Part shown: one piece after another, positions 33,878 through 41,173 of the stretch
Layout: every line of letters starts with the position of its first letter
How positions within the stretch are numbered: position 1 is the first letter of the stretch
Assembly: GCA_019307065.1 (NCBI GenBank)
Contig: JAFDKH010000020.1
Span: 44,226 to 108,225 of the forward strand
Length of the DNA: 64,000 nucleotides
From: Deltaproteobacteria bacterium
Lineage (GTDB): Bacteria > Myxococcota > B64-G9
Direction: 5' to 3'
Position numbers and translations under genes: made by a program
The notes under the pieces: model-generated
Database searches by the model: none
Seen by the model: only the letters and a program-made list of their open reading frames with translations
Told to the model about the DNA's origin: nothing

Positions 33878-33893
33878 ACTGTTATAAGCACAT

Positions 33894-33909
33894 TGCAAGA
33901 TACAGGCCA
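33894..33909 (-). promoter_or_regulatory. Sigma-54 promoter of zwf-pgl
   Basis: The minus strand reads TGGCCTGTATCTTGCA, with GG-N10-GC and TTGCA intact and two deviations in the -24 half. Predicted transcription starts near 33883, about 41 bases before the zwf ATG. Confidence 0.5.
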
Positions 33910-33922
33910 GTTCTTATCTGGT

Positions 33923-33974
33923 TGTCTCCCGATATTTTTCCAATTGTATCAGTGTATCAGCACAGCTTGTCTCA
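33923..33974. promoter_or_regulatory. TGTCTC activator sites between zwf and arsS
   Basis: TGTCTCC (33923) and TGTCTCA (33968) lie between the divergent -24/-12 boxes at 33909 (minus) and 34045 (plus), the latter 71 bp from the nearer site. The rest of the 253-bp intergenic region is AT-rich without other signals. Confidence 0.6.
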
Positions 33975-34044
33975 CCAAGCCTGATCAGATAAGTATTTCC
34001 AAATTACCGCCGTTAAACCCGGCATAAATATAAAGTATTTTCCC

Positions 34045-34060
34045 TGGCATAGCCCTTGCA
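34045..34060 (+). promoter_or_regulatory. Sigma-54 promoter of the arsS operon
   Basis: TGGCATAGCCCTTGCA has GG-N10-GC, an intact TTGCA block and a near-consensus -24 half. The predicted start is near 34071, 25 bases before the arsS ATG with a strong GGGAGGGG site between. Confidence 0.75.
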
Positions 34061-34095
34061 AAGTCGAAAGACAGAGCAAGGGAAGGGAGGGGTTC

Positions 34096-35100
34096 ATGGC
34101 AACCCTGCATTTAAAAAAAGACAACCCGCAACCATTTTCTAAGAAACCGACAAGCTTCGGCCTGACTTTACAAAAGCACGCTGCCGAACTTGTTAGGGGG
34201 AAAACCAACACACTGCAGATTAACGTTGGCTTGCTCTGCAATCAAGCCTGCCGGCATTGCCACTTGGAAGCCGGTCCTTTACGAACTGAGGTCATGAGCT
34301 CTGAGACCGTGCGGCAGGTGGCCGACTACGCGGGCAGGAACCACTTCGAGACCATAGACATTACCGGCGGTGCACCTGAGCTCAATCCCGAAATCAATGA
34401 CATGCTCGTGCAACTCTCCCGATTGGCCCCCAGGGTCATACTGCGTTCCAATCTGACCGCCCTGGACGACGAAAAGCGCGACGATCTGATAGCCCTGTGC
34501 AAGCAACGAAGCGTTGTAATCGTTGCCTCATTTCCGTCTCTAGACGAAGCCCAGGCGGATTCGCAACGGGGCAAGGGCATCTTTCAAAAGTCTGTGGCTG
34601 CATTGGTGAAGCTGAACTCGCAGGGCTACGGTCAGGCAGGCTCAGGGCTCGTGCTCAACCTCGTATCCAACCCAACCGGAGCGTTTCTGCCCACATCCCA
34701 GAGCCAGGCCGAGAAAAGGTTCCGGGAAGTTTTAGGCCGCAAGTGGGGAATTACTTTCAACAACGTCTTCGGCTTCGCCAACGTTCCCCTGGGGAGATAC
34801 CGTAGCTGGCTCGAGCGTTCCGGCAACCTGGATGCCTATCTGAAAAAGCTGGCAGACAGCTTCAACCCTTGTGCCGTTCCCGGGCTAATGTGCCGCAACA
34901 TGGTCTCGGTTGACTGGCAAGGCTATCTCTACGACTGCGATTTCAACCTTGCCAAGGGCCTCCACCTCGGGGAGCAAAAGACACACATCACGGAAATGGA
35001 CGGGCCACCCCTACCCGGCTCAGCAATCGCTATAGCCGACCATTGCTACGCATGCACTGCTGGCTCGGGATTCACCTGAGGCGGTGAAATCGCTGCCTGA
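34096..35100 (+). CDS. arsS: Radical SAM protein ArsS (arsenosugar type), probable selenoprotein with Sec at in-frame TGA 35077
   Basis: The protein has the radical SAM site CNQACRHC, GGAPELNP, and the C-terminal Cys-rich signatures FGFANVPLGR, CRNMVSVDWQGYLYDCDFN and DHCYACTAGSG of the ArsS family, which forms the 5'-deoxyadenosyl-arsenic bond in arsenosugars. Translation by the standard code stops at TGA (35077-35079). Family members typically continue with Cys or Sec then GG; here the frame continues GG plus four codons to TGA at 35098. A hairpin with GCCTG/CAGGC arms and AGTT loop at 35095-35108 sits at the right distance for a bacterial SECIS element. Read through, it has 334 residues with Sec328. 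No arsM is present in the window. Confidence 0.8.
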
Positions 35101-35108
35101 GTTCAGGC
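35095..35108 (+). promoter_or_regulatory. Candidate bacterial SECIS hairpin
   Basis: GCCTG-AGTT-CAGGC forms a 5-bp stem whose loop carries a G in its first two bases, 23-26 nt after the TGA. This meets the usual bacterial SECIS rule. A second hairpin (GGCGGTG-AAAT-CGCTGCC, 35080-35097) starts right after the TGA and would compete with it. Confidence 0.5.
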
Positions 35109-35126
35109 CTAAAAAGGAGCTAGAAG

Positions 35127-35819
35127 CTGAAGAAAGGTCTAATAAAGAAGCTTGTTCTGGCAGCGATCCTGGCGACCATGGTTGCTTTGTTCTTCATCCT
35201 CGGCCTGCATCGCCACCTGAGCCTGGCGGAATTGAAAGAGCAGCGCGAGGTGCTGCGTGCCTGGTATCAGGATCACGCCTTTGTGCTGATCGCTGCCTTC
35301 GTCCTGGTTTACATCCTGCAGTCGGCCTTATCGCTGCCAGGCGCAGGAATGCTTTCTCTCGCGGCCGGGGCCATATTCGGAACGATTGCCGGTGCGGCGA
35401 TAGTCAACCTGGGCGCAACCCTGGGGGCCACAGCGGCCCTGATCTTCACCCGCTACCTGTTTAGAGACGCCATCGAGCGCAAGCTCGGCGAAAAGGCGAA
35501 GCGCTTGAGTGCTGGCTTCGCCAGGGACGGTTTGAATTACCTGCTTTTTCTACGGTTGGTACCGTTGTTTCCTTTCTGGCTGATCAACCTGACCGCGGGT
35601 CTGACGCATCTGCGGGTACGCACCTTTATCATTGGAACAGCTGTGGGGATCATCCCGGGCACATTCGTGTTTTGCTACGCCGGGAGCCGGCTGGTCAGGC
35701 TGGAGAAGCTTTCCGACGTATCCTCGCCGGGGATGCTTCTGGCTTTCGGATTGTTGGGCCTGCTGGCACTGGTGCCGGTGATCTATCGTAGGCTGCGCAA
35801 GCCCGCGGAGGCGGCATGA
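35127..35819 (+). CDS. TVP38/TMEM64-family membrane protein
   Basis: The protein has about six membrane spans and the SNARE-associated/VTT signature (SLPGAGMLSLAAGAIFG, FPFWLINLTAGLT). Such proteins commonly occur in arsenosugar-type clusters and may be transporters or scramblases. The ATG at 35178 has no ribosome site and would remove half of the first span. A CTG at 35127 has AAAGGAG 7 bases upstream and gives a Lys-rich start followed by the full span, so I take CTG as the start. It overlaps the next gene by 4 bases. Confidence 0.75.
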   Translation: MKKGLIKKLVLAAILATMVALFFILGLHRHLSLAELKEQREVLRAWYQDHAFVLIAAFVLVYILQSALSLPGAGMLSLAAGAIFGTIAGAAIVNLGATLGATAALIFTRYLFRDAIERKLGEKAKRLSAGFARDGLNYLLFLRLVPLFPFWLINLTAGLTHLRVRTFIIGTAVGIIPGTFVFCYAGSRLVRLEKLSDVSSPGMLLAFGLLGLLALVPVIYRRLRKPAEAA

Positions 35820-37354
35820 ATGACATTCTTCAGATACATCCCGAAGACGAGTACAACCGGAGGCTGATTTCCAATGTCCATCCGGCCCAATGGAAAAATC
35901 CCGAACCGATCGGGTGCTACAACCTGGTGGTCGTCGGTGCCGGTTCGGCAGGACTGGTGACCGCTGCCGGCGCGGCAGGACTGGGCGCCCGAGTAGCCCT
36001 GGTGGAGAGACACCTGATGGGCGGAGACTGTCTCAGTTATGGCTGTGTACCCTCCAAGTGCCTCATTCGCTCCGCGCAAGCAGCGGCAGATGCACGCGAC
36101 ATTGAAAAGTTTGGAGTCAAGATCTCGGGACCGGTCGAAGTGGACTTTCCAGCAGTGATGGCACGCATGCGTCGCCTGAGATCCGAACTAAGCCACAATG
36201 ATTCGGTCGAAAGGTTCGCAAATGAACTGGGTATCGATGTGTTCCTGGGCCAGGGTCGCTTCACAGGATCAAGAACACTTCAAGTGGCCGGTAAGAGTCT
36301 TCGTTTCAAGAAAGCCGTTATTGCCACCGGCGCGAGGGCATTTCAGCTGCCGATCGAGGGATTGGCCGAGGCCGGTTTTCTGACCAACGAGAGCGTATTC
36401 TCGCTGGACGATCGCCCCGAGCGCATGGCGGTGATCGGCTCCGGCCCGCTGGGCTGCGAGCTGGCCCAGGCCTTTGCACGGCTGGGCTGCCAGGTGACTG
36501 TCTTAGAGAAGGGCCCTCAGATCCTGCCGCGAGAAGACCGCGACGCCGCACAGCTAGTCGAGAAGGCTATGCTCGAAGACGGAATCGAGTTTGTGTTCGA
36601 CTGCCGGATCATCCGGGTGTCGACCAGTGGGGGAGAAAAAAAGATCGAGTTGGAGTGCCAGGCTAAGCAACAGGAGCTGCTGGTTGATGAGATTTTGGTA
36701 GGTGTAGGTCGGGTCCCGAACGTCGACGGGCTGGGTCTCGAGACTGCCGGGGTCACCTATGACAAGCGCAAGGGAGTTCTGGTCAACGACAGGCTTCAAA
36801 CAAGCAATCGCCGCGTGTTCGCCGCTGGTGACATCTGCCTGGCCTACAAGTTCACCCACACTGCTGACGCTACTGCCCGAATGGTGATTCAGAATGCTCT
36901 ATTCTGGGGGCGCAAGAAGCTCAGCGCTCTGACCATTCCCTGGTGTACCTACACAGATCCTGAGGTAGCCCACGTGGGCATGTATGAGAAACAGGCCATA
37001 GAAAAGGGGATTCCAGTCGAAACATTTTCCGTTTCACTGGGCGATGTTGACCGTGCAATTGCCGATGGGGAGGAAAAAGGACTGGTCAAGATTCACGTAA
37101 AAAAGGGTACTGACAAAATACTCGGGGCTACCATCGTGGCTCGGCATGCCGGTGAGATGATCAGCGAAATTAGCGTGGCCATGCATGCCAAGATGGGGCT
37201 CGGCGCCATCTCCGCGGTCATCCATCCCTACCCCACTCAAGCCGAAGCCATTCGAAAAGTCGCTGACACATACAATCGCACCCGATTGACTCCAAGGGTA
37301 AAGAGACTATTTGACCGTCTGTTTTCTTTCTTGCGTGGTGGTAAAAACCGATGA
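35816..37354 (+). CDS. FAD-dependent pyridine nucleotide-disulfide oxidoreductase (mercuric reductase-like)
   Basis: The 512 residues contain the FAD motif GAGSAGLVTA, the redox-active pair GGDCLSYGCVPSK (Cys72, Cys77), an NAD(P) motif GSGPLGCELA, and a dimerisation domain with HPYPTQAE holding the active-site His-Glu pair. No N-terminal metal-binding domain and no C-terminal Cys pair for mercury is present, so the electron acceptor is probably a dithiol or disulfide rather than Hg(II). This subtype is common beside ArsS and TVP38 proteins. ATGA overlaps on both sides show a tight operon. Confidence 0.88.
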   Translation: MNDILQIHPEDEYNRRLISNVHPAQWKNPEPIGCYNLVVVGAGSAGLVTAAGAAGLGARVALVERHLMGGDCLSYGCVPSKCLIRSAQAAADARDIEKFGVKISGPVEVDFPAVMARMRRLRSELSHNDSVERFANELGIDVFLGQGRFTGSRTLQVAGKSLRFKKAVIATGARAFQLPIEGLAEAGFLTNESVFSLDDRPERMAVIGSGPLGCELAQAFARLGCQVTVLEKGPQILPREDRDAAQLVEKAMLEDGIEFVFDCRIIRVSTSGGEKKIELECQAKQQELLVDEILVGVGRVPNVDGLGLETAGVTYDKRKGVLVNDRLQTSNRRVFAAGDICLAYKFTHTADATARMVIQNALFWGRKKLSALTIPWCTYTDPEVAHVGMYEKQAIEKGIPVETFSVSLGDVDRAIADGEEKGLVKIHVKKGTDKILGATIVARHAGEMISEISVAMHAKMGLGAISAVIHPYPTQAEAIRKVADTYNRTRLTPRVKRLFDRLFSFLRGGKNR

Positions 37355-38034
37355 AGATCTCGGTGATCATTCCAACTCTTGACGAGGAAAAAGCCATTGC
37401 CGACTGCCTGGCCCAGTTTGACTCGGATGCAGAGGTGGAAGTCCTGGTCAGCGACGGCGGCAGCCGGGACAGGACCCTCCAGATTGTGGCAGAACACACG
37501 GCTGTAAAAACAATCTCGACCAGGCGCGGACGGGGGCCGCAACTAAACGAGGGGGCCCGACAGTCGGGCGGCGACGTTTTACTGTTTTTGCATTGTGACT
37601 GTCAGTTACCACTCACCTGGAAACAGGCAATCTTATCGGCAATGAGTGATCCCGGGGTAGTCGGTGGCTATTTCCACCTGCGCACCAGCGCCCCGGACAG
37701 CGGACCTTTCTATAACTTGGTGCTTCGAGCGGCCGACTTGCGTTCGAGATTTCTCAATCATCCGTATGGTGACAGCGGTATCTTCGTCCGGCGCGAAGTT
37801 TTCGAGCGTCTGGGCGGATACCTGGATATCCCTATTATGGAGGACTATGAATTCTCCAAGCGTCTGGTTGGTGAAGGCAGAATAATCCGTTTGCCGGACG
37901 AGATACGTACCTCCGCCCGGCGCTTTAGGGCGGGCATGCTAAAGGCCACTCTGCTGATGCGCCTTTTTCCTCTGCTCTACCGGCTAGGAGTACCGCCTGA
38001 CTGGTTGGATCGTTTATACGGAGCAGAACGATGA
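37351..38034 (+). CDS. Glycosyltransferase family 2, arsenosugar type (TIGR04283)
   Basis: The 227-residue GT-A enzyme has IIPTLDEEKAI, VSDGGSRD with the sugar-nucleotide DxD-like region HCDCQLP, and a membrane-associated end. TIGR04283 proteins occur with ArsS and the following TIGR04282 protein and are proposed to attach the sugar moiety. It overlaps both neighbours by 4 bases. Confidence 0.85.
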   Translation: MKISVIIPTLDEEKAIADCLAQFDSDAEVEVLVSDGGSRDRTLQIVAEHTAVKTISTRRGRGPQLNEGARQSGGDVLLFLHCDCQLPLTWKQAILSAMSDPGVVGGYFHLRTSAPDSGPFYNLVLRAADLRSRFLNHPYGDSGIFVRREVFERLGGYLDIPIMEDYEFSKRLVGEGRIIRLPDEIRTSARRFRAGMLKATLLMRLFPLLYRLGVPPDWLDRLYGAER

Positions 38035-38621
38035 AAAGCGATGCACTGGTTGTATTCGGTCGCGAACCGCGCCCCGGTAAGGTGAAGACTCGTTTAGCTA
38101 AACAAATAGGCGCAGGCCCTGCATGTGACCTGTACAAAGACCTGCTGAACTCGACGATTGAAGTCTGCCTGAAAGTTGATGCCAACAGATTTCTCTACCT
38201 GCCCGAAGGCGACCTGTTGGCGGTGCCGGACGGGTCTTTTTCTCTTCGTGTCCAGAGCGGCGACGACCTGGGCCCCAGGATGGATCATGCCTTTTGTGAA
38301 TGCTTCGAGAACGGTTACGCGCGTGTCGTACTGGTGGGAAGTGACTGTCCTTATCTGAGTCCCAGCATTCTGCGCGATGCATTCTCCGCACTGGACGGCT
38401 GCGAGACGGTCTTCGGGCCGGCGGTTGACGGTGGCTACTATCTTGTCGGCCAGAGGGCACCTGCCCGTGACTTGTTTTCAAACATTGCCTTCAGCTGTGC
38501 CACAGTCTTTCGACAGACAATGTCGCGCCTTGAGGAAAACGGCTGGTCGTATTCTGTTCTGCCGATCCTGGAGGACATCGACGACCTGGCCTCTTTCGAA
38601 CGCTACATAAAAAGGAGTTAG
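38031..38621 (+). CDS. Glycosyltransferase-like protein, arsenosugar type (TIGR04282, DUF2064)
   Basis: The 196 residues have the nucleotidyl/glycosyltransferase signature VFGREPRPGKVKTRLAKQIG, GSDCPYLSPSIL and GPAVDGGYYLVG. It is the usual partner of TIGR04283. The pair is inferred to build or transfer the sugar of an arsenosugar or similar metabolite. ATGA coupling to the preceding gene is seen. Confidence 0.85.
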   Translation: MKSDALVVFGREPRPGKVKTRLAKQIGAGPACDLYKDLLNSTIEVCLKVDANRFLYLPEGDLLAVPDGSFSLRVQSGDDLGPRMDHAFCECFENGYARVVLVGSDCPYLSPSILRDAFSALDGCETVFGPAVDGGYYLVGQRAPARDLFSNIAFSCATVFRQTMSRLEENGWSYSVLPILEDIDDLASFERYIKRS

Positions 38622-38623
38622 TG

Positions 38624-38686
38624 GTGGACAACACTGGGGCGGTAGGATACGACCAGGATCGCTTACGGGAGGTGCCGGGACCATGA
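38624..38686 (+). CDS. Candidate 20-codon micro-ORF upstream of the ferredoxin-thioredoxin reductase gene
   Basis: A GTG 2 bases after the previous stop, with AAGGAG before it, opens 20 codons that end in TGA overlapping the next gene's ATG (ATGA). The placement suggests translational coupling. The peptide (DNTGAVGYDQDRLREVPGP) matches nothing I know, so it may be only a coupling leader or chance. Confidence 0.3.
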   Translation: MDNTGAVGYDQDRLREVPGP

Positions 38687-39180
38687 GCTCATCAGAAGCT
38701 AAAAAGCTCTACGAGAAGTTGAAAAATGAGGCAGAGGCCGGGGGCTACTTGCTTAATCCCGACACGGAGTTTGTGCTTGACCTGATGGAGGGATTGATCA
38801 CCAACGCAGGGCGTTATGGCTACATGGCTTGCCCCTGCAGGCTTGCAGACGGAGTCCGCGAAAAAGACCTGGATATCATCTGTCCCTGTGACTACCGCGA
38901 TCCCGATCTTGGAGAATTTGGCACTTGCTACTGTGCTCTATACGTTTCTGCCCAGGTCGCCACGGGTAAGAAAAAGATAAAACCCGTGCCCGAGCGAAGA
39001 GGTGCAGAACCTGCTCCTGGGTCGCAGGTAAAACCAAGAGAAAACAAAGCAACATTTTTTGAAGGCTCCATCCCGGTTTGGCGCTGCAAAGTCTGTGGCT
39101 ACCTTTGCGCCCGGCCGGAGCCTCCTCTGAAGTGTCCCATTTGTAAGGCCGACAAGGATCGCTTCGAAAAGTTCGCCTAA
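38683..39180 (+). CDS. Ferredoxin-thioredoxin reductase catalytic subunit fused to rubredoxin-like domain
   Basis: The first 90 residues hold the FTR pattern: CPC (50-52), CPC (67-69) and CYC (82-84), which bind a 4Fe-4S cluster next to a redox-active disulfide. A charged linker leads to a C-terminal rubredoxin-like zinc or iron site (Cys135, Cys138, Cys151, Cys154). FTR reduces thioredoxin with electrons from ferredoxin; the attached rubredoxin module would let the protein take electrons from other donors. GGGAGG lies 10 bases before the ATG. It is probably in the arsS operon. Confidence 0.85.
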   Translation: MSSSEAKKLYEKLKNEAEAGGYLLNPDTEFVLDLMEGLITNAGRYGYMACPCRLADGVREKDLDIICPCDYRDPDLGEFGTCYCALYVSAQVATGKKKIKPVPERRGAEPAPGSQVKPRENKATFFEGSIPVWRCKVCGYLCARPEPPLKCPICKADKDRFEKFA

Positions 39181-39201
39181 GCGACCGTCAGGGAGGACTG
39201 A

Positions 39202-39267
39202 GTGGAATTAAAAATCCGTATCGCCGGGGCAGCCGGTCAGGCATCCCCCATCTGCGAAGAAGGATAG
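39202..39267 (+). pseudogene. Remnant resembling the N-terminus of a 2-oxoacid:ferredoxin oxidoreductase subunit
   Basis: Twenty-one codons start at a GTG behind GGGAGG and read VELKIRIAGAAGQA..., like the opening of KorA/VorB-type subunits (IRIAGAGGQG), then end at TAG. The rest of the gene is missing and the DHH gene begins 14 bases later. It is too short to be sure; chance similarity or a leader peptide is possible. Confidence 0.3.
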
Positions 39268-39280
39268 GAACACAAGCCTT

Positions 39281-40324
39281 ATGAAATCCGGTTCAAGCAT
39301 TTTGCCCGATCATGAAAAGCTCAGAAATGTTATCGCCAGTGGAAAACGTCTGGTAATTTTTCTGCACGACAATCCCGACCCGGATGCACTTGCCGCCGGA
39401 TGGATCTTGCAACATATCGGCCAGCATCTGGGAATACGTTCCCAGATAGTGTACTCGGGACGACTGGGGCGGGCAGAAAACCGCACCATGGTTAAACTTC
39501 TAAAAATACCTGTTCGTTGCCTACACGAAAAACATATCCGTTACCTGAAAAACGATCGCTATGCGCTGGTCGACACTCAACCCGGCACCGGTAACAATAT
39601 CTTTCCCCACCGCGATCTGAATTGCCACATCGTAATAGATCATCACCCGCGTCAGCCTGCCCTGAAAGCCAACTATTGCGATATCCGACCGGATGTCGGA
39701 AGTTGCACGACAATGCTCCTGGACTACCAACAACATTTTGGGATTCCAATGAATTCCAATCTAGCAACGGCGGCTGCCTACGCGATTGTCTCAGAAACTC
39801 AAGATCTAGACCGCGAGAACACCAAGGCAGACCGCAAGGCATACGTACGTCTGTTTCCGCATGTCCACTTACGTGCCCTGGGTCGGATTCGTCATCCAGT
39901 CCACGAACGCGACTACTACCGCACAATCGCGCGTGCCATGCGTCATGTAATGGTATCGAAAAACACCTGTGTATGTCATGTCGGCCAGGTACACACCCCC
40001 GAGGTCGTGGCTGAGTTCGCCGACTTTCTGGTAGCCATGGAGCGAATCAATTGGTGTCTGGTCAGCGGGTTCCATCAGGGCAACATGGTGATATCGATTC
40101 GCACCACCAATGCTCGGGCAGATGCAGAGCGAGTAATGAAACGAATTTTACTAAAACTCGGCCAGGGCGGCGGTCATGGCATGATCGGTGGCGGAGCTAT
40201 TCTGTGCAAAGATCTCAACCGCTACGATTTGCTTGCCGAGCAAATTACAAAACGCTTCCTGAAACACCTATCCCGTAGTCAGACCACACACCTGCGGCCA
40301 CTTATCGAAAACGATCGAAATTAA
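39281..40324 (+). CDS. DHH/DHHA1-family phosphoesterase (NrnA-like)
   Basis: The 347 residues have HDNPDPDA (motif I), DTQPG, VIDHHP (the DHH motif) and a C-terminal GGHGMIGGGA of the DHHA1 domain. Such manganese enzymes degrade short RNAs or phosphoadenosine phosphate, or cyclic dinucleotides. No CBS or GGDEF domain is attached. It lies 101 bases after the FTR gene on the same strand. Confidence 0.85.
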   Translation: MKSGSSILPDHEKLRNVIASGKRLVIFLHDNPDPDALAAGWILQHIGQHLGIRSQIVYSGRLGRAENRTMVKLLKIPVRCLHEKHIRYLKNDRYALVDTQPGTGNNIFPHRDLNCHIVIDHHPRQPALKANYCDIRPDVGSCTTMLLDYQQHFGIPMNSNLATAAAYAIVSETQDLDRENTKADRKAYVRLFPHVHLRALGRIRHPVHERDYYRTIARAMRHVMVSKNTCVCHVGQVHTPEVVAEFADFLVAMERINWCLVSGFHQGNMVISIRTTNARADAERVMKRILLKLGQGGGHGMIGGGAILCKDLNRYDLLAEQITKRFLKHLSRSQTTHLRPLIENDRN

Positions 40325-40347
40325 GAACTAAGAAGTGAATCCGCCGT

Positions 40348-40884
40348 TCAGATCTTGCTTGGCTGGATCGCGAGTTTGATGTCGGCCGGTAAATTGAAGA
40401 CTCTCAGACCCAACTCGCGATCAATCATGAACATTCCGCTGCCTTGCGGCCCGGCTAACTTGATCCTTTGCACGATCCCATCGGCAGTCGCCTCTTCCTC
40501 CACCTGCTCCGATATGAACCATTGCAGAAAACTGTTCGAAGCATGGTCCTTTAACTCGATTGCCAGATTCAGCAGATCGCTGATCAAACCGGTTACTTTC
40601 TGCTCGTGCTGATAGACAGCCTCGAAGGCAGCCAGGGGAGAATCCCAATCGCTAGCCGGTTTATCAATTGCTTCGGCAATAAAACGGCCTCCCCTTTCTT
40701 CCAGATAGCCATGAATCTTCATGCCATGATACATTTCTTCGAGTGCCTGAATCTTCATCCAGTTTGCAGCGCCTTCTAAGTTGATCGATTGAAAATAAGA
40801 CGCCATCGACAGATATAAATAAGAAGAATACATTTCGGCATTGACCTGCTTATTCAAGGCTGCTTCTATTTTTTCGTTTATCAT
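40348..40884 (-). CDS. ftnA: Ferritin
   Basis: The 178-residue four-helix protein has the bacterial non-haem ferritin pattern: NAEMYSSYLYLSMASYF (Glu17), EEMYHGMK (Glu50, His53) and EQVEEEATA. It stores iron as ferric oxide and limits Fenton chemistry. AGGAGGAC precedes the ATG. It is divergent from the DUF255 gene. Three TGTCTCA/TGAGACA sites lie in between, but no -24/-12 box faces this gene. Confidence 0.92.
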   Translation of the reverse strand: MINEKIEAALNKQVNAEMYSSYLYLSMASYFQSINLEGAANWMKIQALEEMYHGMKIHGYLEERGGRFIAEAIDKPASDWDSPLAAFEAVYQHEQKVTGLISDLLNLAIELKDHASNSFLQWFISEQVEEEATADGIVQRIKLAGPQGSGMFMIDRELGLRVFNLPADIKLAIQPSKI

Positions 40885-40988
40885 TGTGGTCCTCCTGATT
40901 GGTTTTTTTTGTTCTTACCTAGCTATTGTGTTTACTGATCCGAGACTGTCAACCGGCAACCAGAAAAAAAACCATGAATGACTCAATA

Positions 40989-41031
40989 TGTCTCACCGAT
41001 CAAGCCTGTCTCAAAAGGATCTCGTGAGACA
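40989..41031. promoter_or_regulatory. TGTCTCA/TGAGACA site group between ferritin and DUF255 genes
   Basis: TGTCTCA at 40989 and 41007 and TGAGACA at 41025 are each spaced 18 bp, so they fall on one face after about two turns each. The group ends 86 bp before the -24/-12 box at 41117. Confidence 0.65.
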
Positions 41032-41116
41032 CATCATCCGGCTCAATTTGCCGGCTTTCTTTGATAACTCATCTAAATAACTGATCATTTTCTGCGGGAT
41101 GATGGCAACTTGGAAC

Positions 41117-41132
41117 TGGCACCAACCTTGCG
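41117..41132 (+). promoter_or_regulatory. Sigma-54 promoter of the DUF255 gene
   Basis: TGGCACCAACCTTGCG matches the -24 block exactly and keeps GG-N10-GC. Transcription would begin near 41144, so the coding start must lie downstream of that point. Confidence 0.75.
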
Positions 41133-41173
41133 TGGTCCAGTTATCGACCATGAAGGAGAAGAAATTGTTCAGA

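Noticed and set aside
41099-41173. Upstream ATG codons at 41099 and 41150 for the DUF255 gene
   Set aside because: The first lies before the -24/-12 box and the second only 6 bases after the predicted transcription start; neither has a ribosome site.
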